64,000 nucleotides of DNA from Microbacterium azadirachtae (GCF_000956505.1 NZ_JYIX01000029.1:62001-126000); one strand, 5' to 3'; positions 10,010-18,890 are shown, counted from the first letter of the stretch. The notes: generated by a model not told the origin, from the sequence alone. A program made the numbers and translations.

Positions 10010-11032
10010 TCAGCGGCCGGGCGCGGCGGTGCTCTCGCGGATCGTCAGGGCGGGGGCGGTGCCGCGCCGGGACGGCAGCGGATCCGCGGATCCGATCCGC
10101 TCCAGCAGGAACGCCGCGGCCTGCTCGCCGAGCGCGAAGGTGTCGCGGGTGAGGCACGTGATCGACGGATGCACCAGCCCGGTCACCACGGAGTCGTCGA
10201 AGGAGGCCACCGACAGCGCCTGCGGCACCCCGACGCCCATCTCCTGCGCGACCCTGAGTCCCGCGATCGCCATCACGTCGTTGTCGTAGACGACGGCCGT
10301 CGGCCTCGTCGCACGGCTGAGCAGGGTGCGGGTGGCAGCGGTGGCGGCCGCCGGGGAGAAGTCCGTGACGAAGGTCTCGCCCGCGACGTCCCGTGCCGCG
10401 AGAGCGGCGAGCACGTCGGCGCGGATGCGGGTGTGCTGGAATTCGGCGGGCCCGGAGACGTAGGCGATCTCGCGGTGCCCGAGCGCGGCGAGGTAGTCGA
10501 ACAGCGCGTGCGCGGCGGCCTCGTCATCGAGCCAGATGGCGGGAGGATCCCCTGCCGTGTCCCTGCTGCCGATCACCACGGCGGGCAACGGCAGCGAGGG
10601 CAGCAGCGCCAGACGCGGGTCGTCGTCGCGCGGATCGATCACGATCACGCCGTCGACCTGATTCGCGCTGCGCCAGCGCCGGTACGTCGCCATCTCCTCC
10701 TCGATCGAGGAGACCACGACCAGCTGCAGCGCGACGCCGTGCTGAGCCAGGGCCGACTGCACGCCGGCGATGAGGTCGGTGAAGAAGGCCTCGGTGCCGA
10801 GGGTGCGCGCCGGGCGGTTGACCGCGAAGCCGACGACGCCGGCGCGGGATCCGACCAGGGCCCGCGCGGCCGAGCTCGGCTGCCACTGGTGCTCCTCTGC
10901 GATGTCGAGGATGCGCTGACGGGTCTGCTCGCTGACGCCGGGGCGCCCGTTCAGCGCGAAGGAGACCGCGCCGGGGGACACTCCCGCGAGCCGGGCGATA
11001 TCGGCGATGGTGATGCGCTTCGCCTGTGACAT
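10010..11032 (-). CDS. LacI-family transcriptional regulator
   Basis: Regulator of 340 residues. The helix-turn-helix at residues 8-31 reads ITIADIARLAGVSPGAVSFA, and LNGRPGVSEQTRQRI is the hinge-proximal part. The rest is a periplasmic-binding-protein-like sugar-sensing domain. The start lies 12 bp from a 16-bp dyad (11044-11059) that is repeated in the promoter region of the transporter and sulfatase operons, so this protein is the likely repressor of all of them and of itself. The ligand is probably a breakdown product of the imported glycan (inference). The GH38 mannosidase is divergent from it. Confidence 0.92.
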   Translation of the reverse strand: MSQAKRITIADIARLAGVSPGAVSFALNGRPGVSEQTRQRILDIAEEHQWQPSSAARALVGSRAGVVGFAVNRPARTLGTEAFFTDLIAGVQSALAQHGVALQLVVVSSIEEEMATYRRWRSANQVDGVIVIDPRDDDPRLALLPSLPLPAVVIGSRDTAGDPPAIWLDDEAAAHALFDYLAALGHREIAYVSGPAEFQHTRIRADVLAALAARDVAGETFVTDFSPAAATAATRTLLSRATRPTAVVYDNDVMAIAGLRVAQEMGVGVPQALSVASFDDSVVTGLVHPSITCLTRDTFALGEQAAAFLLERIGSADPLPSRRGTAPALTIRESTAAPGR

Positions 11033-11043
11033 AGACTCACCGT

Positions 11044-11059
11044 ACTAGATCGTTTTAGT
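11044..11059. promoter_or_regulatory. putative LacI-family operator, site 2
   Basis: ACTAGATCGTTTTAGT lies between the lacI-type gene and the mannosidase. Its reverse complement, ACTAAAACGATCTAGT, differs from site 1 (5196-5211) by one base. Placement 12 bp before the regulator start suggests autorepression. Confidence 0.65.
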
Positions 11060-11122
11060 TGGCCCTGTGGGAGAGGATTCCCCAGGCGTTCTGACATTCT
11101 CGCACCGCGAAGGAGCACCCCC

Positions 11123-14100
11123 GTGCACGAAGAGACCTCGCTCACCGTCGGCCGCGTCACCCGCGTGCTCGGCGAGCGCGTGCGCCCCGCCGTCCACTCC
11201 GCCCGCATCCCGCTGGAGATCGCCGCGCACGTCCTGCCCGGCGAGCCGATCCCGGCCGCCGAGGGCATGGCGCTCGAGTACGCGCTGTTCTCGGCCGGGC
11301 AGCAGTGGGGTCCCGCGTGGGGCACGACGTGGTTCCGCCTCCGCGGCACCGTGCCGGCCGAGTGGGCGGGCAAGCGCGTCGAGGCGCTCGTCGACCTCGG
11401 CTTCGACATCAACATGACCGGCTTCCAGTGCGAGGCCCTCGCCTACCGCACCGGCGCCGACGGCGAGCCGATCCCGGTGAAGAGCCTCAACCCGCGCAAC
11501 CAGTGGCTGCCGATCACGGAGCGGGCCGAGGGCGAGGAGGCGATCGAGCTGTACCTCGAGGGCGCCTCCAACCCTGTGCTGCTGGACTACCACCCCTTCC
11601 TGCCGACGCAGGAAGGCGACATCCTCACCTCATCGCCGGATCCGCTCTACCGCGTGCGGCACATGGACCTCGCGGTCTTCGAGACCGAGGTGTTCGAGCT
11701 CTCCCTCGACCTCGAGGTGCTGCTCGACCTGCAGGCAGAGCTCCCCGAGACCAGCCCGCGCCGCATGCGGATCCTGCAGGCGCTCGACGATGCGCTCGAC
11801 GTGCTCGATCTGCAGCGCATCGTGCAGACCGCGGGCGACGCCAGGGCGCAGCTCGCCGAGGTGCTGGCGGCGCCGGCCGATGCGAGTGCGCACCGCATCG
11901 CCGCGATCGGGCACGCGCACATCGACTCCGCCTGGCTGTGGCCGCTGCGCGAGACCGTGCGCAAGGTCGCCCGCACCACCTCGTCGATGACGACCCTGCT
12001 CAAGGAGCAGCCGGAGTTCCGCTACGGCATGTCCAGCGCGCAGCAGTACGCCTGGATGAAGGAGCACCGTCCCGAGGTCTACGCCCGGATCAAGGCCGCC
12101 GTCGCCGAGGGACGCTTCCTGCCCCTCGGGGGCATGTGGGTCGAATCCGACACCGTCATGCCGACCGGCGAGTCGCTCGTGCGGCAGTTCTCGCACGGAC
12201 AGCGCTTCTTCGAGAGCGAGTTCGGGATCCGGTCCAAGGGCGTGTGGCTGCCGGACAGCTTCGGCTACTCCCCCGCCCTGCCGCAGCTCATGCGGCGGGC
12301 CGGCTTCGAGTGGTTCTTCACGCAGAAGATCTCGTGGAACCAGCGCAACGTGTTCCCGCACCACAGCTTCGACTGGGAGGGCATCGACGGGTCGCGGATC
12401 TTCACGCACTTCCCGCCGATGGACACCTACAACTCGCAGCTGAGCGGCATGGAGGTCGCCAAGGCCTCGCGCCAGTTCAAGGAGAACCGCGTCGCGACGC
12501 GCTCGATCGCCCCGGTGGGCTGGGGCGACGGCGGCGGCGGCACGACCCGCGAGATGACCGGCAAGGCCTCCCGCCTCGCCTCGCTCGAGGGATCCGCCCA
12601 GGTGGAGTGGATCCACCCCGACGAGTTCTTCGACGCCGCCAAGGCGGAGCTTCCGGATCCGGCCGTCTGGGTCGGTGAGCTGTACCTCGAGCTGCATCGC
12701 GGGACGCTCACGAGCCAGCACGCCACGAAGGCGCTGCACCGCTGGGCGGAGCAGGCGCTCATCGAAGCCGAGCTGTGGGCGTCGACCGCGGCCGTGCGCC
12801 TCGGCGCGACGTATCCGCACGACGAGCTCGACCGGCTGTGGCAGACGGTGCTGCTGCACGAGTTCCACGACATCCTCCCCGGCACCTCGATCGCGTGGGT
12901 GCACCGCGAGGCGGTCTCGGTGCTCTCCGGAGTGCTCGACGAGGCCCGCGCGCTGTCCGAGGCTGCCCGCGCTGCGCTCGCCGGTTCCGGGGACGTGGAG
13001 CTCGTCTTCACCCCGACCTCGGTCGGCGGCGGATGCGCGCTCGGCGCCGCCGCGCGCCGGTCCCCGAGCGTCCTTCGTCTCGCTTCGCTCGCTCAGGAAC
13101 CGGACACCGACGAGACGAAGGGCATCTCCCTCACCGAGTCCACCGACGGCTTCCGTCTCGAGAACGACCTCGTCGCAGTCACGGTCTCCCCCGAGGGCCT
13201 CATCGTCTCCGCCCTGGACAAGGCCTCGGGCCGGGAGACGATCCCCGCGGGCAAGCCTGCGAACCTGTTCCAGCTGCACCAGGACTTCCCGAACATGTGG
13301 GACGCGTGGGACATCGACAGGTTCTACCGCAACCGCGTGGACGACCTCGTGGCGGTGTCGTCGATCTCGGCGTCCGTCGAAGACGGCGTCGCGACGATCG
13401 TCGTCGAGCGGCCGTTCTCGGAGTCCTCCCTGCGGCAGACGATCACCCTGCGTCCTGGATCCCGTACGGTCCTGCTCCGCAACGAGATCGACTGGCACGA
13501 GACGGAGAAGCTGCTCAAGCTCGCCTTCCCGCTCGAGGTGTTCGCCCGCGAGACGGCCGCCGAGACGCAGTTCGGCTTCCAGCGCAGGGTCACGCATGTG
13601 AACACGAGCTGGGAGGCCGCGAAGTTCGAGACCTCGATGCACCGCTTCGTGCTGGTGCAGGAGGACGGCGGCTTCGGCGCCGCGCTCGTGAACGACTCGA
13701 TCTACGGCTTCGACACCACGCGCGACGTGGACGGAGACGACGTCACCACGACCGTGCGCCTGTCGCTGCTGCGCGCCCCGCGCTTCCCCGACCCCGACAC
13801 CGATCACGGGCGGCACGAGATCCAGGTGGGCCTGGTGATCGGCGCCGACGCCGAGATCGCGACCGCGGAGGGCATCGCGCTGAACGCGCCGTCGACCGTC
13901 GTCCGCGGCGCGAACGAGGTGGAGCCGCTGGTCGCCGTGTCCGGTGAGGGCATCGTGGTGTCGAGCGTGAAGCTCGCCGACGACCGCTCCGGAGACGTGA
14001 TCGTGCGCGTCTACGAGTCGCTCGGACGGCGCACGTCCGGATCCCTGTCGGTCGGCTTCGCACACAGCGGGATCCGCGAGGTCTCGCTCATCGAAGACGA

Positions 14101-14179
14101 ACTGGAGTCACCGCGCACCGGTGAGACGCTGTCCCTGCGCCCCTTCGAGGTCCGCACGCTCCGCATCGCCCGGGCCTGA
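11123..14179 (+). CDS. GH38 alpha-mannosidase
   Basis: Cytoplasmic enzyme of 1018 residues that would release alpha-linked mannose from N-glycan arms. GHAHIDSAWLWPLRET (residues 263-278) carries the zinc-binding His and Asp. WLPDSFGYS gives the nucleophile Asp378, and EFHDILPGTSI the C-terminal zinc His. The three-helix bundle and beta-sandwich domains follow. The start is GTG at 11123 with AAGGAG 7 nt upstream. Residues of about 646-665 (RRSPSVLRLASLAQEP) are encoded by a REP-like sequence that reappears at 29036-29068, which looks like an in-frame repeat insertion in a linker. A long nested inverted repeat follows the gene. Confidence 0.92.
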   Translation: MHEETSLTVGRVTRVLGERVRPAVHSARIPLEIAAHVLPGEPIPAAEGMALEYALFSAGQQWGPAWGTTWFRLRGTVPAEWAGKRVEALVDLGFDINMTGFQCEALAYRTGADGEPIPVKSLNPRNQWLPITERAEGEEAIELYLEGASNPVLLDYHPFLPTQEGDILTSSPDPLYRVRHMDLAVFETEVFELSLDLEVLLDLQAELPETSPRRMRILQALDDALDVLDLQRIVQTAGDARAQLAEVLAAPADASAHRIAAIGHAHIDSAWLWPLRETVRKVARTTSSMTTLLKEQPEFRYGMSSAQQYAWMKEHRPEVYARIKAAVAEGRFLPLGGMWVESDTVMPTGESLVRQFSHGQRFFESEFGIRSKGVWLPDSFGYSPALPQLMRRAGFEWFFTQKISWNQRNVFPHHSFDWEGIDGSRIFTHFPPMDTYNSQLSGMEVAKASRQFKENRVATRSIAPVGWGDGGGGTTREMTGKASRLASLEGSAQVEWIHPDEFFDAAKAELPDPAVWVGELYLELHRGTLTSQHATKALHRWAEQALIEAELWASTAAVRLGATYPHDELDRLWQTVLLHEFHDILPGTSIAWVHREAVSVLSGVLDEARALSEAARAALAGSGDVELVFTPTSVGGGCALGAAARRSPSVLRLASLAQEPDTDETKGISLTESTDGFRLENDLVAVTVSPEGLIVSALDKASGRETIPAGKPANLFQLHQDFPNMWDAWDIDRFYRNRVDDLVAVSSISASVEDGVATIVVERPFSESSLRQTITLRPGSRTVLLRNEIDWHETEKLLKLAFPLEVFARETAAETQFGFQRRVTHVNTSWEAAKFETSMHRFVLVQEDGGFGAALVNDSIYGFDTTRDVDGDDVTTTVRLSLLRAPRFPDPDTDHGRHEIQVGLVIGADAEIATAEGIALNAPSTVVRGANEVEPLVAVSGEGIVVSSVKLADDRSGDVIVRVYESLGRRTSGSLSVGFAHSGIREVSLIEDELESPRTGETLSLRPFEVRTLRIARA
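13069..13101. repeat. dispersed REP-like element, family 2, inside the mannosidase gene
   Basis: A 33-bp stretch with core CGTCTCGCTTCGCTCGCTCA differs at only three positions from 29036-29068. It is in frame, so it adds about 11 residues rather than breaking the gene. Confidence 0.65.
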
Positions 14180-14220
14180 CGCGCGCTGGGCTCGCGCGCT
14201 GGCTCGCCCGCCCCACTCCC

Positions 14221-14303
14221 GCCGAGACCCCCTCGCAGCACCGACGCCCCCTCCCACTAACGCACCCCAGAGGGGGCGTCGGTGCGCAGAGGGGGCGTCG
14301 GCG
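14221..14303. repeat. nested inverted-repeat element (A-A-a-a), locus 1
   Basis: Four related arms lie between the convergent mannosidase and luxS genes: 14221-14235, 14238-14252, then reverse-complement arms 14271-14285 and 14289-14303. Arms two and three (GCACCGACGCCCCCT and its complement) form a perfect 15-bp stem with an 18-nt loop. There is no T-run, but it may act as a bidirectional terminator. Confidence 0.7.
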
Positions 14304-14352
14304 TATCTGGACGCGGTCCGGGAGCCGTCGTGACGCGGCGCGAGGGGGCGGC

Positions 14353-14826
14353 TCAGCCCAGGACGCGAGTGAAGGCGTCGCGGCTGATGCCCTGCTCCAG
14401 GATCCGCGCGGACCACTCGCGGGCGCTGTGCAGGCTGTGGTCGCGGTAGTTGCCGCACTCCACAGCGCTCACGCCGGGGACGTCGCTCCACTCCGCCTTC
14501 TCGGCGATGAAGCGCAGGCTGTCGGTGATCGCGTCCACGAGCGCCGGGACCTCGGGGCGACCCCACATGATGAGGTGGAACCCGGTGCGGCAGCCGAACG
14601 GCGAGATGTCGATCACGCCGTCGACGCGGTCGCGCAGCAGCGAGGCCAGCAGGTGCTCGATCGTGTGCAGGCCGGCGGTGGGGATCTCGCCCTCGTTCGG
14701 CTGCACGAAGCGCACGTCGAAGTTGGAGATCTCGTCGCCGCGCGGCCCCTGCTCGACGCCGATCAGGCGCACATAGGGCGCGTTGACGGCGGTGTGGTCC
14801 AGGGTGAAGCTCTCGACCTCGGCCAT
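14353..14826 (-). CDS. luxS: S-ribosylhomocysteine lyase LuxS
   Basis: Protein of 157 residues that splits S-ribosylhomocysteine into homocysteine and DPD, the precursor of autoinducer 2, in the activated methyl cycle. Metal ligands are His54 and His58 in HTIEH and Cys124 in [10 protein letters not shown]. The catalytic Cys79 is in FGCRTGF. Length matches the family. The ATG at 14826 has AAGGAG at good spacing. No methyl-cycle genes adjoin it; it stands alone between the glycan locus and a membrane protein. Confidence 0.96.
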   Translation of the reverse strand: MAEVESFTLDHTAVNAPYVRLIGVEQGPRGDEISNFDVRFVQPNEGEIPTAGLHTIEHLLASLLRDRVDGVIDISPFGCRTGFHLIMWGRPEVPALVDAITDSLRFIAEKAEWSDVPGVSAVECGNYRDHSLHSAREWSARILEQGISRDAFTRVLG

Positions 14827-14952
14827 GCGGATCTCCTTCGTGTGGCGGATGGATGACGGGGCCGGATCCGGCCCGGATCCGAGGCTACCCCGCCGACCCG
14901 CGACGGGGGCCCTCGTCCGCAACACGATGACGGAGCGGCGGGATCACGTGCC

Positions 14953-15621
14953 TTACTGGGCCGCGGACGGATACACGGGAACGGGCCCCGGCTCCGTGCG
15001 GGAACCGAGCACGATCGCGACGATGCCGAGGAATGCGACCGCGAGCGGATTGAGCAGAGAGAGCACGTCGAACACCTGGAAGAGCGGGACGACGTTCTCC
15101 CCGGATGCCAGAAGCGGCGACCAGAAAGGCGCGATCGGCAGTGCCCTTGCGAGGGCGACGGCGGCCAGCGCCCAGAGCGGCGCCCAGTTCCAGGGACGGG
15201 GCACGACCCCGATCCGGCCTATCTGCACCACGGCGGTGATGGCGAGCAGCAGCATCACCGATTGAGTCACGGGGAAGACGAGCTCGAGGGGAGACGGGGA
15301 GTTCCGCAACGGCATCTCCCGCTGCGGGGGAGGTGCGAGCACGGAGTAGACGAACGACTGCGACATCATGACCACGACCAGCCCGATCACAGCCCCGGTG
15401 CCGAGCGGTCGGCGCGCGGTCACGCTCCCGGCCCGACCGATCCCGACGGCCAAGACGAGAGCCCCCAGCGCGAAGAGCGGGTCGATCAGCGAGGACAGCA
15501 CGAAGAGCCGCCCCTGGGCGGCGAGCATGGCGGTCGCCGACGCGACCAGCAGCACTCCCCCGAGCACCCACGTGCGCCGGCGCTGCACTGCTGCTCCGGA
15601 TCCGGGGTCCACGGTGACCAT
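14953..15621 (-). CDS. multi-spanning membrane protein of unknown function
   Basis: Protein of 222 residues with about six hydrophobic segments (for example WVLGGVLLVASATAML and GTGAVIGLVVVMMSQSFVYS). A short polar loop with APPPQREMPLRNSPSP sits after the third span. It carries no motif I recognise. It is followed after 126 bp by luxS on the same strand but is probably a separate unit. Function cannot be assigned from the sequence. Confidence 0.7.
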   Translation of the reverse strand: MVTVDPGSGAAVQRRRTWVLGGVLLVASATAMLAAQGRLFVLSSLIDPLFALGALVLAVGIGRAGSVTARRPLGTGAVIGLVVVMMSQSFVYSVLAPPPQREMPLRNSPSPLELVFPVTQSVMLLLAITAVVQIGRIGVVPRPWNWAPLWALAAVALARALPIAPFWSPLLASGENVVPLFQVFDVLSLLNPLAVAFLGIVAIVLGSRTEPGPVPVYPSAAQ

Positions 15622-15701
15622 GCCCCGACCCTACCCCCGAGCGCGGCAGAGCCCGCCGCCCGGCATCCCGGACCGCGGACTCTGCGCTCGAGCCGGCCGC
15701 C

Positions 15702-16844
15702 TCAGCGAGTGCGGATCCCCGCGAAGAACGCGCGGACGTCGCCGGCGAGCAGGTCGGGGCGCTCCAGCGCGGCGAAGTGGCCGCCCTCGTCGAAGCGGCT
15801 CCAGTGCACGATGTTGTCGTTGTCGCGCTCGGCGAAGACGCGGATCGTCTGGAAGTCGTCCTTGAAGACGGCGACGCCGGTGGGCGCGCGGTTCACCTGC
15901 GGCTCGGCCTGCGCCTGCGCGTTCTCGAAGTAGCTGCGACTCATGCCCGCCGCCGCGTTCGCGAACCAGTTCACGCTGACCTCGAGCAGGATCTTCTCCA
16001 GCGGCACGAGGGAGGTGCCGTTGCCGAAGCTGTTGAACAACTCGCTGTACGCGAGCAGGCCGATCGGGGAATCGCTGAGCCCGACCGCGACCGTCTGCGG
16101 GCGGGAGGCGTTCATCGTGTTGTAGCCGCCCACCGACTGGAACCACTGCATGTGCTCGAGTCCGGCGTAGTCGGCGGGCTCGAGACGCTCGAACTCGCTC
16201 GGGTCTCCCGAGGGGAAAGAGAACAGCTGCAGCACGTGCAGGCCGAGGAAGCCCTCCGGGGCGAGCAGACCGATCTCGCGCGCGACCATCGCGCCGTTGT
16301 CGGATCCGTGCACGCCGTAGCTCTCGTAGCCGAGCCCCCGCATGAGCGCGTCGTACGCCCTGGCCACGCGCGCCATCGTCCATCCCGACGCGGTCACCGG
16401 CTGCGAGAAGCCGTAGCCCGGCGCATCGGGGACCACGACGTCGAAGGCGTCCTCCGTGCGGCCGCCATAGGCCACCGGGTCGACGAGGCGGTCGATCACG
16501 TCGAGGTAGTCGACCGAGGATCCGGGGTAGGTGTGCGCGAGCAGCAGGGGCGTCGCCCCCTCGTGCGCCGAGCGCACGTGGATGAAGTGGATGTCCTGGC
16601 CGTCGATCTCGGCGACGAAGTGCGGGAAGGCGTTGATGCGCGCCTCGGCGGCGCGCCAGTCGAAGGCGCGCCACGCGGCGAGCGCCTCGCGGAGGTAGTC
16701 GTTGGGGGTGCCGGTGGTCCAGTCGTCGGCGGGGGCCGGCTGCGGCAGGCGGGTGCGCGTCAGGCGATCCTGCAGGTCGGCGACTTCGGCGTCGGTGACG
16801 GAGACGGTGAACGGGCGGGGGGCGAGGGCTGCGGTGTTGTTCAT
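15702..16844 (-). CDS. epoxide hydrolase, alpha/beta-hydrolase with EHN domain
   Basis: Enzyme of 380 residues. The N-terminal EHN segment (PFTVSVTDAEVADLQDRL, WRAFDWRAAEARINAFPHF) is typical of microsomal-type epoxide hydrolases. The nucleophile Asp is in GVHGSDNGAMVA, the oxyanion HTYPGSS precedes it, and the catalytic His is in FDEGGHFAALE near the C-terminus. It would open epoxides to diols; the substrate is unknown. The start is ATG 16844 (MNNTAAL); an upstream ATG at 16865 is less supported. It is divergent from a YafY-type regulator, which probably controls it through a palindrome in the 54-bp gap. Confidence 0.87.
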   Translation of the reverse strand: MNNTAALAPRPFTVSVTDAEVADLQDRLTRTRLPQPAPADDWTTGTPNDYLREALAAWRAFDWRAAEARINAFPHFVAEIDGQDIHFIHVRSAHEGATPLLLAHTYPGSSVDYLDVIDRLVDPVAYGGRTEDAFDVVVPDAPGYGFSQPVTASGWTMARVARAYDALMRGLGYESYGVHGSDNGAMVAREIGLLAPEGFLGLHVLQLFSFPSGDPSEFERLEPADYAGLEHMQWFQSVGGYNTMNASRPQTVAVGLSDSPIGLLAYSELFNSFGNGTSLVPLEKILLEVSVNWFANAAAGMSRSYFENAQAQAEPQVNRAPTGVAVFKDDFQTIRVFAERDNDNIVHWSRFDEGGHFAALERPDLLAGDVRAFFAGIRTR

Positions 16845-16864
16845 GTCTCCGACACTATGAGCCA

Positions 16865-16887
16865 ATTAGGCTGGATTCGTTCCTAAT
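16865..16887. promoter_or_regulatory. putative operator palindrome between epoxide hydrolase and YafY regulator
   Basis: ATTAGG at 16865-16870 and CCTAAT at 16882-16887 form a perfect 6-bp inverted repeat with an 11-bp spacer in the divergent promoter gap. It is a candidate binding site for the adjacent WYL regulator. Confidence 0.4.
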
Positions 16888-16898
16888 GAATCGCACCG

Positions 16899-17867
16899 AT
16901 GGGAGATCCCGTGACCGGCCCTTCCGCGCGGCTCCTCGCGCTGCTCTCGCTGCTGCAGACCGGATCCGCGCGCACCGGCACGGAGCTCGCCGAGCGCCTC
17001 GGCGTGAGCGGCCGCACGGTGCGCGCCGACATCGAGCGGCTGCGCGAACTCGGCTATCCGGTGGATGCGACGCGCGGCGCGGTCGGCGGCTATCGCCTGG
17101 GCGCGGGCGGATCCCTCCCTCCTCTCCTGCTCGACGACGAGGAGGCCGTCGCGGTGACCGTCGGCCTGCAGGCCGCCGCGGGCATCGCCGGCATCGAGGA
17201 CGTCCGCGCCAGGGCGCTCGCCAAGATCGAGCAGGTGCTCCCGGCGCATCTGCGGCCCACCGTGGAGGCGCTCGGATCCACCGTCGACCGCGGACAGGAG
17301 AACGTCGGCACCGACGCGCCGGATCCCGAGGTCGATCCCGCCGCGCTGCGGGCCGTCGCCGCGGCGATCCGCGACACCGAATGGCTGCGCTTCGACTACG
17401 AGGACGCGCCCGTACTGGTCGAGCCGTACCGGCTGCTGAGCTGGCAGCGACGGTGGCACCTCGTCGCCCGTGACCCGCAGGACGGATCCTGGGGCACCTA
17501 CCGGGTGGATTGGATGACGCTGCGGATGCCGACACGACGGCCGTTCACGCCGCAGCCGCTCGCGGGCGGCGACTACACGGCCTTCGCGATGCGGACGATC
17601 GCGGCGAGCGGGTGGAAGGTGCATGCGCGACTGCGCGTGGACGCCCCCGCGCAGAGCGTGCTCGACCGCATCAACCCCACCGTCGGCGTGGTCGAACCGC
17701 TCGACGCCGACCACTGCGTCCTGGTGACCGGCGCCGACAGCCTCGATACCGTCGCCGCGTACATCGGGATGCTGATGATGGACTTCACCGTGGAGAGCCC
17801 GCCCGAGCTGATCCCCCGGCTGCGCCTGCTGTCCGAGCGCTACGCCAGGGCCGTCGCGGGATCCTGA
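16899..17867 (+). CDS. YafY-family HTH/WYL transcriptional regulator
   Basis: Regulator of 322 residues. An N-terminal winged helix (RLLALLSLLQTGSARTGTEL, then LGVSGRTVRADIERLRELGY) is followed by a WYL-type ligand domain (WLRFDYEDAPVLVEPYRLLS, GTYRVDWMTL) and a WCX extension. WYL regulators often sense small ligands or nucleotides. The start may be ATG 16899 or GTG 16911, which has GGGAG five bases upstream and fits the family's usual beginning. It is transcribed away from the epoxide hydrolase and probably regulates it. A hairpin-rich gap follows. Confidence 0.88.
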   Translation: MGDPVTGPSARLLALLSLLQTGSARTGTELAERLGVSGRTVRADIERLRELGYPVDATRGAVGGYRLGAGGSLPPLLLDDEEAVAVTVGLQAAAGIAGIEDVRARALAKIEQVLPAHLRPTVEALGSTVDRGQENVGTDAPDPEVDPAALRAVAAAIRDTEWLRFDYEDAPVLVEPYRLLSWQRRWHLVARDPQDGSWGTYRVDWMTLRMPTRRPFTPQPLAGGDYTAFAMRTIAASGWKVHARLRVDAPAQSVLDRINPTVGVVEPLDADHCVLVTGADSLDTVAAYIGMLMMDFTVESPPELIPRLRLLSERYARAVAGS

Positions 17868-17918
17868 CGTACGGGACCCGATCCGGATCCTGAGCATCCG
17901 TCGCGGGAAGGGTCAGAA

Positions 17919-18062
17919 GGTGGAAAACACCGCGGGGAACCCCCTCCGAGCGGCCTTTTCCATCCCGTATCGGCTCGTCCCACGCGCATGAGATGGAAAA
18001 CGCCGCCGCGAGCGCCTTCCGAGCTGCCTTTTCCATCTCTCCGGATCCGGATCCGGATCCGG
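17919..18062. repeat. tandem pair of hairpins (A-a-A-a), then GGATCC tandem, locus 2
   Basis: The convergent gap holds two related hairpins: arms at 17919-17927 and 17956-17964, then a perfect 10-bp stem AGATGGAAAA (17991-18000) with its complement at 18029-18038. Three consecutive GGATCC hexamers follow at about 18042-18060. No gene is visible in this 207-bp gap. Confidence 0.65.
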
Positions 18063-18074
18063 CGTCGGGGCCGG

Positions 18075-18890
18075 TCAGCGTCCGTAGCGCCCGACGATCT
18101 CCTCGGTGAGCGGAGGCCAGATCCGCTTGTGCTCCTCGCCGAACGGCACCCCGGAGAGGAACGCCGCCGCGATATCGCGCGACCGGTCGATGAACAGGAA
18201 GCTGCCGAGGGCGCCGAAGTGGCCGGCGGTCTCGGGCGGGAACTCGTCGCTCAGCCAGTGCGGACTCTTGACGCCCTTGAGTTCGAAACCGAGGCCCCAC
18301 TGGTTGTCCGGGTAGGAGCCGTAGCCGGGGACGAGGCCGCGCAGCCCCTGATGCGAGACGGTGAGCGCGAGATCGCGCAGCGCGGCAGGGATGAGCGTGG
18401 GACGCAGCACCTCACGGCCGAAGATCAGCAGATCCTCGATCGAGGAGGACGCCCCGGCCGACGGGCGGCCCGTCACGTCGGTGCGGTCCATGCCGAGCGG
18501 AAGCGTCACCTCGCGCAGCATCCAGTCCGAGAACTCCATGCCCACGGCGTCGGCGACATGCGCGGCGAGCGCGTCGAACCCGGCGTTGGAGTAGATGCGC
18601 CGCTCGCCAGGGGCCTTCTGCGGCTCGGAACCCTCCATCGGCAGACCACTGGTGTGGTCGAGCAGGTTCAGCACGGTCGAGCCCGCGGGCCGCGCCGGCT
18701 CGTCCAGATCCACGAGCCCGCGCTCGACCGCGACGAGGGCACCCCACGCGGTCAGCGGCTTCGTCACGGACGCCAGGGGAAGCACCGTCTGCGGATCGCC
18801 CTGTACCGCGAGCGTCGCGTCGGGACCGGTGACCCCGACGAGGGCGGTGTGCGGGAAGCCGTCGGTCGCGGCGAAGGTCGTCGTCTCCAC
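18075..18890 (-). CDS. serine hydrolase, beta-lactamase/penicillin-binding-protein fold
   Basis: Protein of 271 residues of the class C beta-lactamase superfamily. The catalytic SxxK is S41-V-T-K44, the YxN motif is RIYSNAGF, and the HxG motif near the C-terminus is HFGALGS. It has no signal peptide, which favours a cytoplasmic esterase or peptidase role over antibiotic resistance. It begins at ATG 18890 and is divergent from the GNAT gene across a gap holding an inverted-repeat element. Substrate unknown. Confidence 0.85.
   Translation of the reverse strand: METTTFAATDGFPHTALVGVTGPDATLAVQGDPQTVLPLASVTKPLTAWGALVAVERGLVDLDEPARPAGSTVLNLLDHTSGLPMEGSEPQKAPGERRIYSNAGFDALAAHVADAVGMEFSDWMLREVTLPLGMDRTDVTGRPSAGASSSIEDLLIFGREVLRPTLIPAALRDLALTVSHQGLRGLVPGYGSYPDNQWGLGFELKGVKSPHWLSDEFPPETAGHFGALGSFLFIDRSRDIAAAFLSGVPFGEEHKRIWPPLTEEIVGRYGR

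Noticed and set aside
11630..14065. Long minus-strand frame opposite the mannosidase
   Set aside because: High-GC antisense shadow with Arg/His/Gly-rich composition and no motif; GH38 on the plus strand is unmistakable.
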